From Paenibacillus cymbidii (GTDB taxonomy: Bacteria > Bacillota > Bacilli > Paenibacillales > NBRC-103111): a stretch of 64,000 nt of DNA. Both the position numbers and the translations under genes were made by a program. Numbering within the stretch: position 1 is the stretch's first letter; each line of letters starts with the position of its first letter. Shown in pieces: positions 16,471 through 24,931 of the stretch. The notes under the pieces are model-generated. The model saw nothing but the letters and a program-made list of their open reading frames with translations. It was not told where the DNA came from and ran no database searches. The stretch covers positions 62,001-126,000 of the forward strand of contig NZ_SHLX01000007.1 in NCBI RefSeq assembly GCF_004764705.1. Reading direction: 5' to 3'.

Positions 16471-17138
16471 TTGCCGATCCAGACTTGCTCGTAGGCCGCT
16501 TTCTTTACCAGAATCGTTCGCTTCACGAACGGCAGTGTCAGCTTCACTTCACAACTCGCTTCAATGCCGAGCAGCGTTTCGCCGCTGCCGGCCAAATCCG
16601 GCAAGGTCACCTGCGTGACCCGGCAATTATTGCCCCGCAGCACGCGCTCGTCGGCATGCCGCCATACGAGCGGCGCAAATGCGGCGTTCAGCAGCGGCCG
16701 GTACGTTTGGTCCAAATACCGCTCGTATCGTTCGCTTGTTTCCGTTTCGAGACGCTCGCGCCGCTCTTGTTCCCAGCGGAGAAGAACGAGCAGCGGTTCG
16801 GGGATCCACGACTCGTACCGTTCCGCCATTTGTTCGGCGGAATCGAGCGCCGAACGCGCCGTGTCGATCCGCTCCAGCACCTTGCCGAGGAGTGCTCCCG
16901 CTTTGCTGCCCGCATACGCTTCCTTCGCGGCGCTGTATAATTGCTGAACCGGGTACATGCCCGCCGCCAGCTGTTTGGTCGTTTCCGATACCGCCGTCTG
17001 CAGCGCAAGCTCGGCGATCGATAGTTGAATGAACGCCTGCAGCGCCATCACGAATGCAAGGAACAGCGGCAGCACAAGCGTTGCCTCCAGCGCCAAGCCT
17101 CCGGTTTCCTCTCTGGCGAACGAGACAATACGCCGCAT
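16467..17138 (-). CDS. TadE-like pseudopilin
   Basis: A 223-residue protein with a short basic N-terminus, then EETGGLALEATLVLPLFLAF, the TadE signature with a processed Glu-rich motif and one membrane helix (residues 15-37). The remainder is extracytoplasmic and helical. TadE/F-like proteins are cleaved by the Tad prepilin peptidase and are needed for Flp pilus assembly. The start at 17138 (MRRIVSFAREE) has AAGGAGGG upstream. It overlaps the following gene by four bases and begins about 30 bases before the stop of the upstream DUF5702-like gene. Confidence 0.85.
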   Translation of the reverse strand: MRRIVSFAREETGGLALEATLVLPLFLAFVMALQAFIQLSIAELALQTAVSETTKQLAAGMYPVQQLYSAAKEAYAGSKAGALLGKVLERIDTARSALDSAEQMAERYESWIPEPLLVLLRWEQERRERLETETSERYERYLDQTYRPLLNAAFAPLVWRHADERVLRGNNCRVTQVTLPDLAGSGETLLGIEASCEVKLTLPFVKRTILVKKAAYEQVWIGK

Positions 17139-17170
17139 CCCGATCCCTCCTTCCGTCAATAAGCGGTCGT

Positions 17171-19348
17171 TCAATATGACAATTCGGACGATTTTGCAAT
17201 CGTGCAGCGCCCGGCGTCCGCACCGCATCCGGCAAGCCCGGCAGCACGCAGCGCCTGCATCGCAGCGGGCATGAACCAATATCGCTGCGTCGTCAATGCT
17301 TCTGCGTGAATATGCGTGGCCGTTTTCGTCAAATCAACGCCTGTATTCAGCTCCAGCAGCGCCATCAACCTGGCTGTCATCGCCGAGTTATTGCTATGGA
17401 GAAGAAAAGCGATCCGCAGCAAATCCTTGTAAGTCGTCGTCACGGCCGGCCACTTCTTGAACAGAGGCACTTCGCCGCCGGAGACGAGCCGGTTCATATC
17501 CGCGGCAGCCTGAATCGCCCCCTGGGCGGCGGCGGCCAAAAAGACGAGCAGCGGCGAACCGGCGTTCAGCAGCTCGGTTTGCGGAGACAGCAGCGCCTCG
17601 GTCGTGCGAATCGCCATCAGCATGGCGAACATTTCGCCGTACGCGGCCGCATAATTGGCGGCGCAGGAGCCGAAGCCGTACAACACGTATTCCGCTTCCT
17701 GGTTGCGCAGCGGATGGCTGAGCGGCGACGACAGCTCCGTCGACGATTGTTGGGTGCGGTAGCTGAACTTGCTGAGCGCAAACTCGTCCCGGTACATTTC
17801 ATCGCGAAAACCGACAAACATCGAACCAATCGCGTCAATCCAGCCGATCGACCGCTGCGTCGCCCGTTTGGCCGATGCCCGATCGTCGCCGTCGTAAAGC
17901 GGCTCGCCTTCCGCGGATTCGCGAATGACGGCGCTGTTGTAAGCGGCATATTTGCTCGCTAGCCCAGGCGTCCGTTCCAACTGTTCGTACAAAGCCGAAT
18001 ACGCGTCGCCGCCGCCAAACACGCTGCATCCGCCCATCGCCTGCTGCGCTTGCTGCAAGGCCGATGCCGTCAGCCCGCGCTGCTCGTCCAGCTGGCTCTC
18101 CGTTTCCGCGCCGCGACGTTGGCGTTCGGCTTCCTTCGCCGCCTGCATAGCGCGAAACCGCTCCACTTGCGCGCCCGTTGCGGCAAGCGCTTGCTCTGCC
18201 GCGGCGAATGAGGCCGGCGACCAATCGGACCACTGCGACCAATCGGACGATGTGGCTGCCAACCCGCCAAAAAGCGCCAGCGCCTTGCCGGATTCGGTGC
18301 GATAAGCGGCAAAATAACCCAATTCGTAAACAAACACCGACGCAAACGCGCGGGCCGCCGGTTCGCCGCTTTCTTCCCGATAAGCGCGATCGCTCTCCTC
18401 GCGCAGCTTCTCATTCGCCTTCCAGGCGGCATCGATAGCGGCGGTCAGCCCGGCGTAAGATTGCTCCGCCGTTGTTACGTCGACCGTCAGCATCGCTTTG
18501 GTTTCCGCAGCCAGCATCGCGTACGCCGTTATGTCTTCCAGTTGCGACGCAAGCGTTGCTTTCCGCTCGACCAGCGCTTCGTACGCCGCTCCGGCTTTTT
18601 GCGGCAACGCGGCCATGTCGCGCTCGATATCGGCCAGCGCTCCGCGCAACGCTTCGGCATCGCTTATTCCGGTGCGATCGGCCAGTTCGGCAAGTTGTTG
18701 GAAACGGGCATCGTACCCTGCGATGCGCCCTTTCATGTCAACCATCCACGTCTGCGCTTCTAGCCAAGCGTCATCCAGCGCCTGATTCAACTGGCGAATG
18801 AGCGTCTCCGCCGCTTCGGACTGCCGCGAGAACGCCGCCGTTTGCCGGAGCCGGTCCTCAGCCTTTGTCGCTTTCCACTTGTCGACCAACTCGGCGGCGT
18901 ATTCGAGCGGGGCGCGATACTTCATTTCCTGCTGCACCTGCTTGTCGAACACGTCCGCGTCGGCAAGCGTCTTTTGCACCTGCAAGCGCACGCGATCCGC
19001 CGCCAGCACGGGATCCAAATAACGTATCCCCGGCCCCTCGATCGAAGAAGACAGGTTTCGGCGCATGACGTCCGTGAACGTATCTGTCATTGCGCCTGAA
19101 TCGCCGCTGACGGCGAACAAACCGTATCGCTGCAGTTTCCGGTCAAACGACGCGAGTACGGAGCGCAAGCCCGCATGTACTGCCGCCTCCGTCTCCCGTT
19201 CCGCCAGCTTCGCCCGGATCAAATCGATCGCAACCCCGTGAAAAACGAACATCGGGAACAACACGACGATCAGAAACACCGATACGGTCCCTTTGGGCGA
19301 CGCGGCTCGTTGTGCGATTATCCGGACCAGCTTAGCGAGCCGGGTCAT
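17171..19348 (-). CDS. Large TadG-like surface protein (DUF5702-like)
   Basis: A 725-residue protein with an N-terminal membrane anchor (GTVSVFLIVVLFPMFVFHGV, residues 17-40) after a short basic head, followed by a long, Ala/Glu-rich region with several coiled-coil stretches. The layout (one N-terminal helix, large exported part, place in a tad operon) fits TadG-type or DUF5702 proteins of Bacillota. A late hydrophobic stretch (about residue 560, MFAMLMAIRTTEALL) may pack against the membrane. GGGAGGGG precedes the ATG at 19348. It is the largest exported product of the locus and could be a minor pilus or anchoring component. Confidence 0.75.
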   Translation of the reverse strand: MTRLAKLVRIIAQRAASPKGTVSVFLIVVLFPMFVFHGVAIDLIRAKLAERETEAAVHAGLRSVLASFDRKLQRYGLFAVSGDSGAMTDTFTDVMRRNLSSSIEGPGIRYLDPVLAADRVRLQVQKTLADADVFDKQVQQEMKYRAPLEYAAELVDKWKATKAEDRLRQTAAFSRQSEAAETLIRQLNQALDDAWLEAQTWMVDMKGRIAGYDARFQQLAELADRTGISDAEALRGALADIERDMAALPQKAGAAYEALVERKATLASQLEDITAYAMLAAETKAMLTVDVTTAEQSYAGLTAAIDAAWKANEKLREESDRAYREESGEPAARAFASVFVYELGYFAAYRTESGKALALFGGLAATSSDWSQWSDWSPASFAAAEQALAATGAQVERFRAMQAAKEAERQRRGAETESQLDEQRGLTASALQQAQQAMGGCSVFGGGDAYSALYEQLERTPGLASKYAAYNSAVIRESAEGEPLYDGDDRASAKRATQRSIGWIDAIGSMFVGFRDEMYRDEFALSKFSYRTQQSSTELSSPLSHPLRNQEAEYVLYGFGSCAANYAAAYGEMFAMLMAIRTTEALLSPQTELLNAGSPLLVFLAAAAQGAIQAAADMNRLVSGGEVPLFKKWPAVTTTYKDLLRIAFLLHSNNSAMTARLMALLELNTGVDLTKTATHIHAEALTTQRYWFMPAAMQALRAAGLAGCGADAGRCTIAKSSELSY

Positions 19349-19367
19349 GGTTGCCCCTCCCATTGTT

Positions 19368-20420
19368 TCAGTTGTGCACGATCGCGACGATGCCGTTGGC
19401 GTACAACCGGCTGCGAAGCGACTCGGTCAAACCCACGGAACCGTTCGTATGGCGAAAAAAATGCCAAACGACGCCTTTTACATACCCGCCCTTCATCAGT
19501 TCCGCATCTTTGGCTACTTGATCCTTGGCGTCGCTTTGGTTGACGGTATATTTCGCTTCGTGCGCCACGCCGTCGCGATCGAGCGCGTCGACGACGCGCC
19601 ATTCGCCGGTATGCTCCGTCGGAAAACTGGTCGCCTCGCCGCCCACAAGCGCGCGGATAAAAGCGCTCGCTTGCGCTTCCGAACGAATCGTCACCGCCGG
19701 CTCGCGCGAACCTCCCGCACCATCCGTCGTTTCAGCACCTTCGCCTTGATCTGGCTGCTGTTTCGGCGCTATCAGTTGTTTGACACGCGGCACGTAGGTT
19801 CGAACCAGGTCGACGGTGCGAATCCACTCCTGCGGATCGACCACAACGGATTTGGCCACCGCCGTCGCCTGTTTGCTGCCTAGCCAGCGGCCGGCAAAGC
19901 CGCTCCACGCGAACTTGCGCTCGAGCCGAACCGTCACTTCCCGCTCGAACAGCTTGTTCGTATAGGTCATCGTGCCGCGCATGCCGGCCGGCAGCGTTTG
20001 GGCCGACTGCCTCAGCTTGTCCGGCGGGCTTGCCGACCCGGCAGCCGCTCCGCGCGCAACCGGAAGCGACAAACTCACCGTCCCTCCCGCTCCGCCGATA
20101 CCGAACCACGCGCCGATGCCGTCGCTTAGCCAGCGCCAATACAAGCCTTCGCTTGCGCCGCCGTTCATCCCGGCGTCCGCAGAAGGCGCAGCAACCGACC
20201 GGTTCCAGCCGTATGCCGTCCGTTCCGCCGCTGCCGACGCATCGCGGTACATCGCCGCCCTATCGAACATGTACAAACCGAACACAACGATCAACGCCGT
20301 ACAAAGCAGCACGAGCGGCATCGCCAATGTCGCCTCGACGGTGTATGAGCCCGTTTCGCGTTGCGCAAGCTTTTGCAGCCATTGCCCGAGTCCGGTTGAA
20401 CATTTCATGCGGTTATTCAC
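19368..20420 (-). CDS. TadE/TadF-like pseudopilin protein, second copy
   Basis: A 350-residue protein with TadE-type N-terminus: ETGSYTVEATLAMPLVLLCT at residues 22-41, one membrane helix, then an exported domain. The middle has a Gly/Ala-rich, Pro-containing segment, and the C-terminal third looks folded (GEWRVVDALDRDGVAHEAKY). It overlaps the Flp pilin gene upstream by four bases and ends 20 bases before the TadG-like start. It is longer than usual TadE/F (about 150-200) and may carry an extra surface domain. Confidence 0.8.
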   Translation of the reverse strand: MNNRMKCSTGLGQWLQKLAQRETGSYTVEATLAMPLVLLCTALIVVFGLYMFDRAAMYRDASAAAERTAYGWNRSVAAPSADAGMNGGASEGLYWRWLSDGIGAWFGIGGAGGTVSLSLPVARGAAAGSASPPDKLRQSAQTLPAGMRGTMTYTNKLFEREVTVRLERKFAWSGFAGRWLGSKQATAVAKSVVVDPQEWIRTVDLVRTYVPRVKQLIAPKQQPDQGEGAETTDGAGGSREPAVTIRSEAQASAFIRALVGGEATSFPTEHTGEWRVVDALDRDGVAHEAKYTVNQSDAKDQVAKDAELMKGGYVKGVVWHFFRHTNGSVGLTESLRSRLYANGIVAIVHN

Positions 20421-20659
20421 GGCGTAGGCGACGGGGCAATGACATTGCCGTCAACGCTTGTTTGCGATTCGATTTGCGCATTGGCGGAATTGAACAAAGC
20501 GTTGACCCATTTGAAAATCCACTTGCGGAACGCGATCGCGATAACGACAATGACAGCCAAAATCAACAGCAGCTCCAAGGTGCCAATTCCTTGCTCGTCA
20601 CGCCAAAAGCGTCTCCAGCCTTGCCTGATCCGGCGCAACGCGCGGTTGCTCGTTTCCAT
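20417..20659 (-). CDS. Flp-type (type IVb) major pilin candidate
   Basis: An 80-residue protein with a basic head, the processing region DEQGIGTLELLLILAVIVVI (residues 21-40) and a short tail. Cleavage after the Gly of EQG would leave a mature protein starting IGTLELL with Glu at +5, as in Flp pilins. Small size, single hydrophobic helix and place directly after tadC fit the Flp1 family of Bacillota Tad loci. The four-base overlap with the next gene shows coupling. Confidence 0.87.
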   Translation of the reverse strand: METSNRALRRIRQGWRRFWRDEQGIGTLELLLILAVIVVIAIAFRKWIFKWVNALFNSANAQIESQTSVDGNVIAPSPTP

Positions 20660-20680
20660 ACCTGCTCCTCCTCTTCCGCT

Positions 20681-21514
20681 TTACATTCGATTCATCATCA
20701 ACACGGCCGGGGCCGCAACCACGATCATGACGACAATGAAGATGATGACCATTGGCACGACCAGCTTGGCCGACGCTTCTTCCCCGAGAGTCCGGCTCAT
20801 CGCCTTGCGCTTCTCCCACATCGCGCGCGACAGCTCGCCGAGCGCGTACACAAAATCGTTGCCGCCCCGGCGGTAATTGAGCAGCACCGTCGTAGCGAAT
20901 GTCGACACTTCCGCCATGCCGCAGCGTTTGCACATCTCTTCCAGCGCCTGCGCAAGCGACTGGCGGTTGTCCAGCGCCTGCACGATCGCGCCAAGCTCGC
21001 GGTATAGCGGCGTCAACCGAACGGCCTGCCCGGGTGCGTCAGCCCCGGCGCCTACACCTGATTCGCGTATCCGTTTGGCGACGCATCGGCCGATGGCGGC
21101 CTGCACCGTATCGCCGGCGCCTACGAGAAGCGTCAACTTGTTCAAAAACTCCGGCAGTTCCAGCAACATGCTGCGGCGTTTGCGCGCAATCAGGCGGTCG
21201 AGCCGTTTGACGGCCGCAACCGGGATGACGACCGTCAGTACGCCTGCCGCCATAACCGGTGTCATCCAATCGCCCGACAATGCGCCGAGCGCGCTGCCAA
21301 ACGCCAACATGCCGATTTCCGCAGCCAGGGCGGAGGCAAACACTTGCTTCGTACGCTCATGCGCCTGAGCGCTGCCATAAAGCGCCGCCGCCTTGACATG
21401 GATCTTGGCCGCCAGCTGCGGGAAACGCCGCTGCAAGCCGGCCTGTTCGGCAAGCGACGCAGCGATCGGCAGCAGCCGGTTCGACCATAGGGAAGCAACG
21501 TAACCAGCGTTCAC
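20681..21514 (-). CDS. tadC: TadC-like inner-membrane platform protein
   Basis: A 277-residue protein of the type II secretion system F family. It has two N-terminal helices (about residues 65-105), a cytosolic GspF-like domain (LPEFLNKLTLLVGAGDTVQAAI...) and a C-terminal helix pair (VVPMVIIFIVVMIVVAAPAV). It forms the assembly platform with TadB. The GTG at 21514 is preferred because AAAGGTGTGAGG sits 3-8 bases upstream. It starts six bases after the tadB stop; the frame stays open further into tadB without homology. Confidence 0.85.
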   Translation of the reverse strand: MNAGYVASLWSNRLLPIAASLAEQAGLQRRFPQLAAKIHVKAAALYGSAQAHERTKQVFASALAAEIGMLAFGSALGALSGDWMTPVMAAGVLTVVIPVAAVKRLDRLIARKRRSMLLELPEFLNKLTLLVGAGDTVQAAIGRCVAKRIRESGVGAGADAPGQAVRLTPLYRELGAIVQALDNRQSLAQALEEMCKRCGMAEVSTFATTVLLNYRRGGNDFVYALGELSRAMWEKRKAMSRTLGEEASAKLVVPMVIIFIVVMIVVAAPAVLMMNRM

Positions 21515-21519
21515 TAACC

Positions 21520-22272
21520 TCACACCTTTATGTTCATAATGAACCGCATCGTGGCGAAGCAGCCGAGCAGCGCCAGCAAACAGGCGGTCATAACGGCAAA
21601 TCCGGCCGCATTGCCATACAAGGGGGCCATATAGTCCGGCGAACTGATCGCCAGCAGCGCCACGATCCCGACCGGCGCCAGGCCGAGCGCTTTCGATTCG
21701 AAACGCTTCTGCGCCACCATGACGGCAATTTCCTGCTGAATCTCGATTTTTTCGCCGATCAAATGGGCGCTTCTGCGGACGACTTCGACCAGATTGCCGC
21801 CGCTCCGCTTGCAAATGACGAACACGTCGGCAAAATTGGCGATATCCTCCACGCCGGATCGCCCACCGAAGTCGCGCAGCGCCGCTTCAATCGGTTCGCC
21901 GTTGTTCAACTTGCCGCGGATGCGTTCGAATTCGGCGATGATAAATGCGCCGCGCTCCGGATACAGCAGCTTCAAATCCGGTATTGCGTCGGTAAATGCG
22001 TTTTCTACGGAGCGGCCGGCGGACAAGGACGACGACAACGAAAATAACGATTGGCGAAATTGCATGACCAGTTCGGCCTTGCGCCCGGCAACAAGCGCAG
22101 CCGCCCGCATTCGGGGAAAGCGCAGCGCCAGCAGCGCGAACAGCAGCGCCATCCATACGCTGTTGTAAAACAAGTAGCCCGCCCCTGCCAAAACAATGCC
22201 GGCAGCCGCGACAAGCACGGCGTATTCGCGCCAGGTTAACGAATAAACGTCATAGCGGATCGGCGCTTGCAT
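21520..22272 (-). CDS. tadB: TadB-like inner-membrane platform protein
   Basis: A 250-residue GspF-domain protein with two N-terminal helices (YAVLVAAAGIVLAGAGYLFY and the next), the cytosolic domain containing SLSSSLSAGRSVENAFTDAI, and C-terminal helices. TadB-type proteins are shorter than PilC (403 residues here), as expected for the Tad class, where two half-size proteins replace one. AAAAGGGGGAG precedes the ATG. It follows tadA by 15 bases. Confidence 0.87.
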   Translation of the reverse strand: MQAPIRYDVYSLTWREYAVLVAAAGIVLAGAGYLFYNSVWMALLFALLALRFPRMRAAALVAGRKAELVMQFRQSLFSLSSSLSAGRSVENAFTDAIPDLKLLYPERGAFIIAEFERIRGKLNNGEPIEAALRDFGGRSGVEDIANFADVFVICKRSGGNLVEVVRRSAHLIGEKIEIQQEIAVMVAQKRFESKALGLAPVGIVALLAISSPDYMAPLYGNAAGFAVMTACLLALLGCFATMRFIMNIKV

Positions 22273-22287
22273 CTCGTACTCCCCCTT

Positions 22288-23529
22288 TTACAGCGAAACG
22301 GATTCGATCCGCACGCCCGCCATCGCCAGTTTCGTCCGACCGAGCAGCCGATTGCCCGTCGGCAGCAACGCCCCGCTTGCGCCCGCCTCGTCTTCTTGCC
22401 AGCGGTACAGCGGATGCAGCGCGATCTCCCCGCCCCGGATGCCGGCGATTTCGCTGATTTCCGTCACTTTCCGCGACTTGTCGCGCATGCGGCTGACGTG
22501 AATCATCAAATCGATCGCGCTCGCCATCTGGCTGCGGATTACCTCCACCGGCAACGGCACCGCTCCAAGCACCATCGTCTCCAGCCGGGACAGCATATCG
22601 CGCGTACTATTGCCGTGACCGCTGCTCAAAGAGCCGTCGTGGCCCGTATTCATCGCCTGCAGCATATCGAACGCTTCCCCGCCCCGCACTTCGCCCACGA
22701 CGATCCGGTTCGGTCTCATTCGCAGCGAAGCACGGATGAGCTGGCGCATCGTAATTTCGCCTTTTCCTTCCGTATTCGCATTGCGCGTCTCAAGACTTGC
22801 CACGTTCGGAATGCCGACGATCTGCAGTTCTGCCGAATCTTCAATCGTTACGATGCGTTCGTCCGCCGGGATCGTCTGAGCCAGCGCGTTCAGCAGCGTT
22901 GTTTTGCCTGCGCCGGTGCCGCCGCCGATGAACAAGTTGTACTTGGCGTGCACAAGAGTCTGCAGCAAGGATGCCGCTTCTGCAGGCAGCGTCCCTTTGG
23001 CGATCAAATCTTGCATCGTCATCGGCCGCTCCGGAAACTTGCGGATCGTCATCGTGGCGCCGCGCAGCGATACGGGCGGAAGCACGACATGGACGCGTGA
23101 GCCATCCGGAAGCCGCGCGTCGACAATCGGCGAGCTTTCGTTGACGACCCGGTTGACTTTGGCCACGATTGTCTGGATCACGTCGTCCAGCTTTTCCGCG
23201 CTTTCGAATTGCACCCCGCTCGGTTTCGTCACCCCGCCGCGCTCGACAAAAATATCGCGATAGCCGTTGATCATAATTTCCGTCACCGCCGGATCGTCGA
23301 GCAGCGGCTGCAGTGCGTCGTATCCGCGATACGAGTGAAATACCCGGTCGACCAGACAAGTTTTTCGCGATGCGGTCAAATACACTCCCGTTTGTTCGTC
23401 CGATGCGAACGCCTGTTGCTCGATCAATTCGCGCAGCTCGGCATCGGAGTATATGCCGCCGGCATCCAGCTTCTCATCCACAACCGACTTTACTTGACGA
23501 TAAATGGTTTCTCCCTCCGCCGGATTCAT
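22288..23529 (-). CDS. tadA: TadA/CpaF-type pilus assembly ATPase
   Basis: A 413-residue secretion ATPase. It carries Walker [16 protein letters not shown] (about residue 205), the Asp/Glu box [10 protein letters not shown], and the Walker B and His box segment [20 protein letters not shown] with [10 protein letters not shown]. It hydrolyses ATP to drive Flp pilin assembly, working at the membrane with TadB and TadC. GGAGG is seven bases upstream of the ATG at 23529. Its first four bases overlap the CpaE-like gene's stop. Confidence 0.92.
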   Translation of the reverse strand: MNPAEGETIYRQVKSVVDEKLDAGGIYSDAELRELIEQQAFASDEQTGVYLTASRKTCLVDRVFHSYRGYDALQPLLDDPAVTEIMINGYRDIFVERGGVTKPSGVQFESAEKLDDVIQTIVAKVNRVVNESSPIVDARLPDGSRVHVVLPPVSLRGATMTIRKFPERPMTMQDLIAKGTLPAEAASLLQTLVHAKYNLFIGGGTGAGKTTLLNALAQTIPADERIVTIEDSAELQIVGIPNVASLETRNANTEGKGEITMRQLIRASLRMRPNRIVVGEVRGGEAFDMLQAMNTGHDGSLSSGHGNSTRDMLSRLETMVLGAVPLPVEVIRSQMASAIDLMIHVSRMRDKSRKVTEISEIAGIRGGEIALHPLYRWQEDEAGASGALLPTGNRLLGRTKLAMAGVRIESVSL

Positions 23530-24677
23530 GTTCCCGCCTCCAGTTTCCGGCATACGACAAGGCGCAACGCTTCGGCAAATACCGGATCGCCTTGCAGCTG
23601 TTCAACGCGCTGCACCGATTTCCACGCCGGCATATAAGGCAAGAAACCGTCGATCGCAAGACCGATTGCCAGCGGGTCATGAACGGCCGATCCGGTATAT
23701 TTGTTCATCACATAGCGCGTTCTTGCCATCCATTTCGCTTCCGGCTGCAAACGCGCGAAAAGAGCCATCTGCCGTTTTGTTTTCGTCCAGCATTGCAGTT
23801 CGTCGAGCAACAGCCAGATGACGGTGTCGCTTTGCTCCAGCGCCGCCATTGTCCGCGGATGTTGTCCGGACTCCAGATCGACGATCACGAAGCGATAGTG
23901 GCCGCTGCGCGCAATCGCCTCAAGCAGTCGCTCCGTATCCGCGGCCGATAGCTCATCCATCTCTTCCGCGTGAATGAGCGGCGGCACGTATTCGACTTTC
24001 GAGTCGTTGTCGATTCTCGTCGCTTCGAGCAACCTGTTCGGCGCGAGCTCCGCATTCGCCCTGACATGATAGAGCAGCCTGGCGAAGGCGATATCGTCCT
24101 CGGCCGCCGGAAACATGGGAGCCGAATTTAACCGTTCCAGGTTCAAATAAAACGTGCGTTTGCCTTGAAACGACAGCAGTTTGGCCAAATTGGCGGCTAC
24201 CGTCGTTTTGCCTGCGCCTCCGGTTGCGGAATAGATCGCCACGATGTGGGTGAGAGGTTCGCCGCCGGTTGCAGCCGGCTGTCGCCCTCGGCCGTCGGCC
24301 TGCGACATTCCGATCGCCAGCAAGGCGGAAAACAGCTGCGAAAGCGGCTGATATTTGTCGAAACGGGGCGTGTCGGCCGGATTTGCCGAATATGCTGCCG
24401 ATATCGATTCCCCGAAGCCAATGTCCCCGCTGCCGTCCTCAAGCCCGACGAACAGGGCGCCGCCTCCCACATCCGCCACTTGCTGCCGCAGCGAAACATC
24501 GGCCGCCACGAGATGGAACCGGCGCTCCGCCTCCCGGATCGCCGCCGCATAAGCTTCCGGGCTCGCATAAGCGCGCAGCCAAACGCGCTCTCGAAAAATC
24601 GAACCGCGCATATACGCAAACAATGCGTCCAGGTAGCTCCGGTCGTCGTCGATAAACACGATCGTTGTCTTCTCCAT
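23526..24677 (-). CDS. CpaE/TadZ-like MinD-family ATPase
   Basis: A 383-residue protein. The N-terminal 120 residues have a receiver-like pattern (TTIVFIDDDRSYLDALFAYM), as in CpaE proteins. The C-terminal part is a MinD/ParA-type ATPase with the deviant Walker A YSATGGAGKTTVAANLAKLL (about residue 155) and the motif FVIVDLESG. TadZ/CpaE proteins mark where the pilus assembles at the pole or septum. AAAGGAGG precedes the ATG. It follows the 31-residue peptide gene by 20 bases. Confidence 0.85.
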   Translation of the reverse strand: MEKTTIVFIDDDRSYLDALFAYMRGSIFRERVWLRAYASPEAYAAAIREAERRFHLVAADVSLRQQVADVGGGALFVGLEDGSGDIGFGESISAAYSANPADTPRFDKYQPLSQLFSALLAIGMSQADGRGRQPAATGGEPLTHIVAIYSATGGAGKTTVAANLAKLLSFQGKRTFYLNLERLNSAPMFPAAEDDIAFARLLYHVRANAELAPNRLLEATRIDNDSKVEYVPPLIHAEEMDELSAADTERLLEAIARSGHYRFVIVDLESGQHPRTMAALEQSDTVIWLLLDELQCWTKTKRQMALFARLQPEAKWMARTRYVMNKYTGSAVHDPLAIGLAIDGFLPYMPAWKSVQRVEQLQGDPVFAEALRLVVCRKLEAGT

Positions 24678-24697
24678 CGGTTCCTCCTTTCTTTTGC

Positions 24698-24793
24698 TTA
24701 CGACAACAAGCCTGTCATGTGCAGCACTCCGCTTGCGATCAGCACGCACGCGACAACGGCAACAGCCGCCGCCATGCGCAAGCTTGCGTTCAT
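24698..24793 (-). CDS. 31-residue membrane peptide at the head of the Tad operon
   Basis: A short gene starting MNASLRMAAAVAVVACVLIA and ending GLLS. It has a strong ribosome binding site GGGAGGTGG five bases before the ATG and one hydrophobic helix (residues 6-25). It is the first reading frame after the operon promoter at 24904-24931 and lies 20 bases before the CpaE-like gene. No family was recognised. It might be a small membrane component, or a translated leader that couples to the next gene. Confidence 0.6.
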   Translation of the reverse strand: MNASLRMAAAVAVVACVLIASGVLHMTGLLS

Positions 24794-24828
24794 AAACGCC
24801 ACCTCCCATTTTGCAGCATGCAAAAAAA

Positions 24829-24868
24829 GCACGCGCCGTCCCGGACGTTATCGTCCGGAATCAGCGGT
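24829..24868 (-). promoter_or_regulatory. Possible attenuator hairpin in the Tad leader
   Basis: In the untranslated leader, the arms at 24841-24847 and 24852-24858 (CCGGACG/CGTCCGG) form a GC-rich stem that can extend with a further imperfect stem (GCACCG with CGGCGC). On the minus strand seven T residues follow (24822-24828). This resembles an intrinsic terminator placed between the promoter and the first gene. Confidence 0.4.
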
Positions 24869-24903
24869 GCCTCCGCTTGTGATGATGGATTCAAGTAAGC
24901 AAC

Positions 24904-24931
24904 ATTATAACACCGATGGAAGTTTTTTCAA
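24904..24931 (-). promoter_or_regulatory. Sigma-A promoter of the Tad operon
   Basis: TTGAAA (24926-24931), a 16-base spacer and a perfect TATAAT (24904-24909) give a strong promoter. The -35 element overlaps the stop codon of the kinase gene, so the kinase is transcribed both separately and, with read-through, together with the operon. Confidence 0.75.

Noticed and set aside
24794..24903. Cyclic di-GMP riboswitch before the Tad operon
   Set aside because: The leader is too short and lacks the conserved GEMM motifs; only a hairpin with T run is visible.
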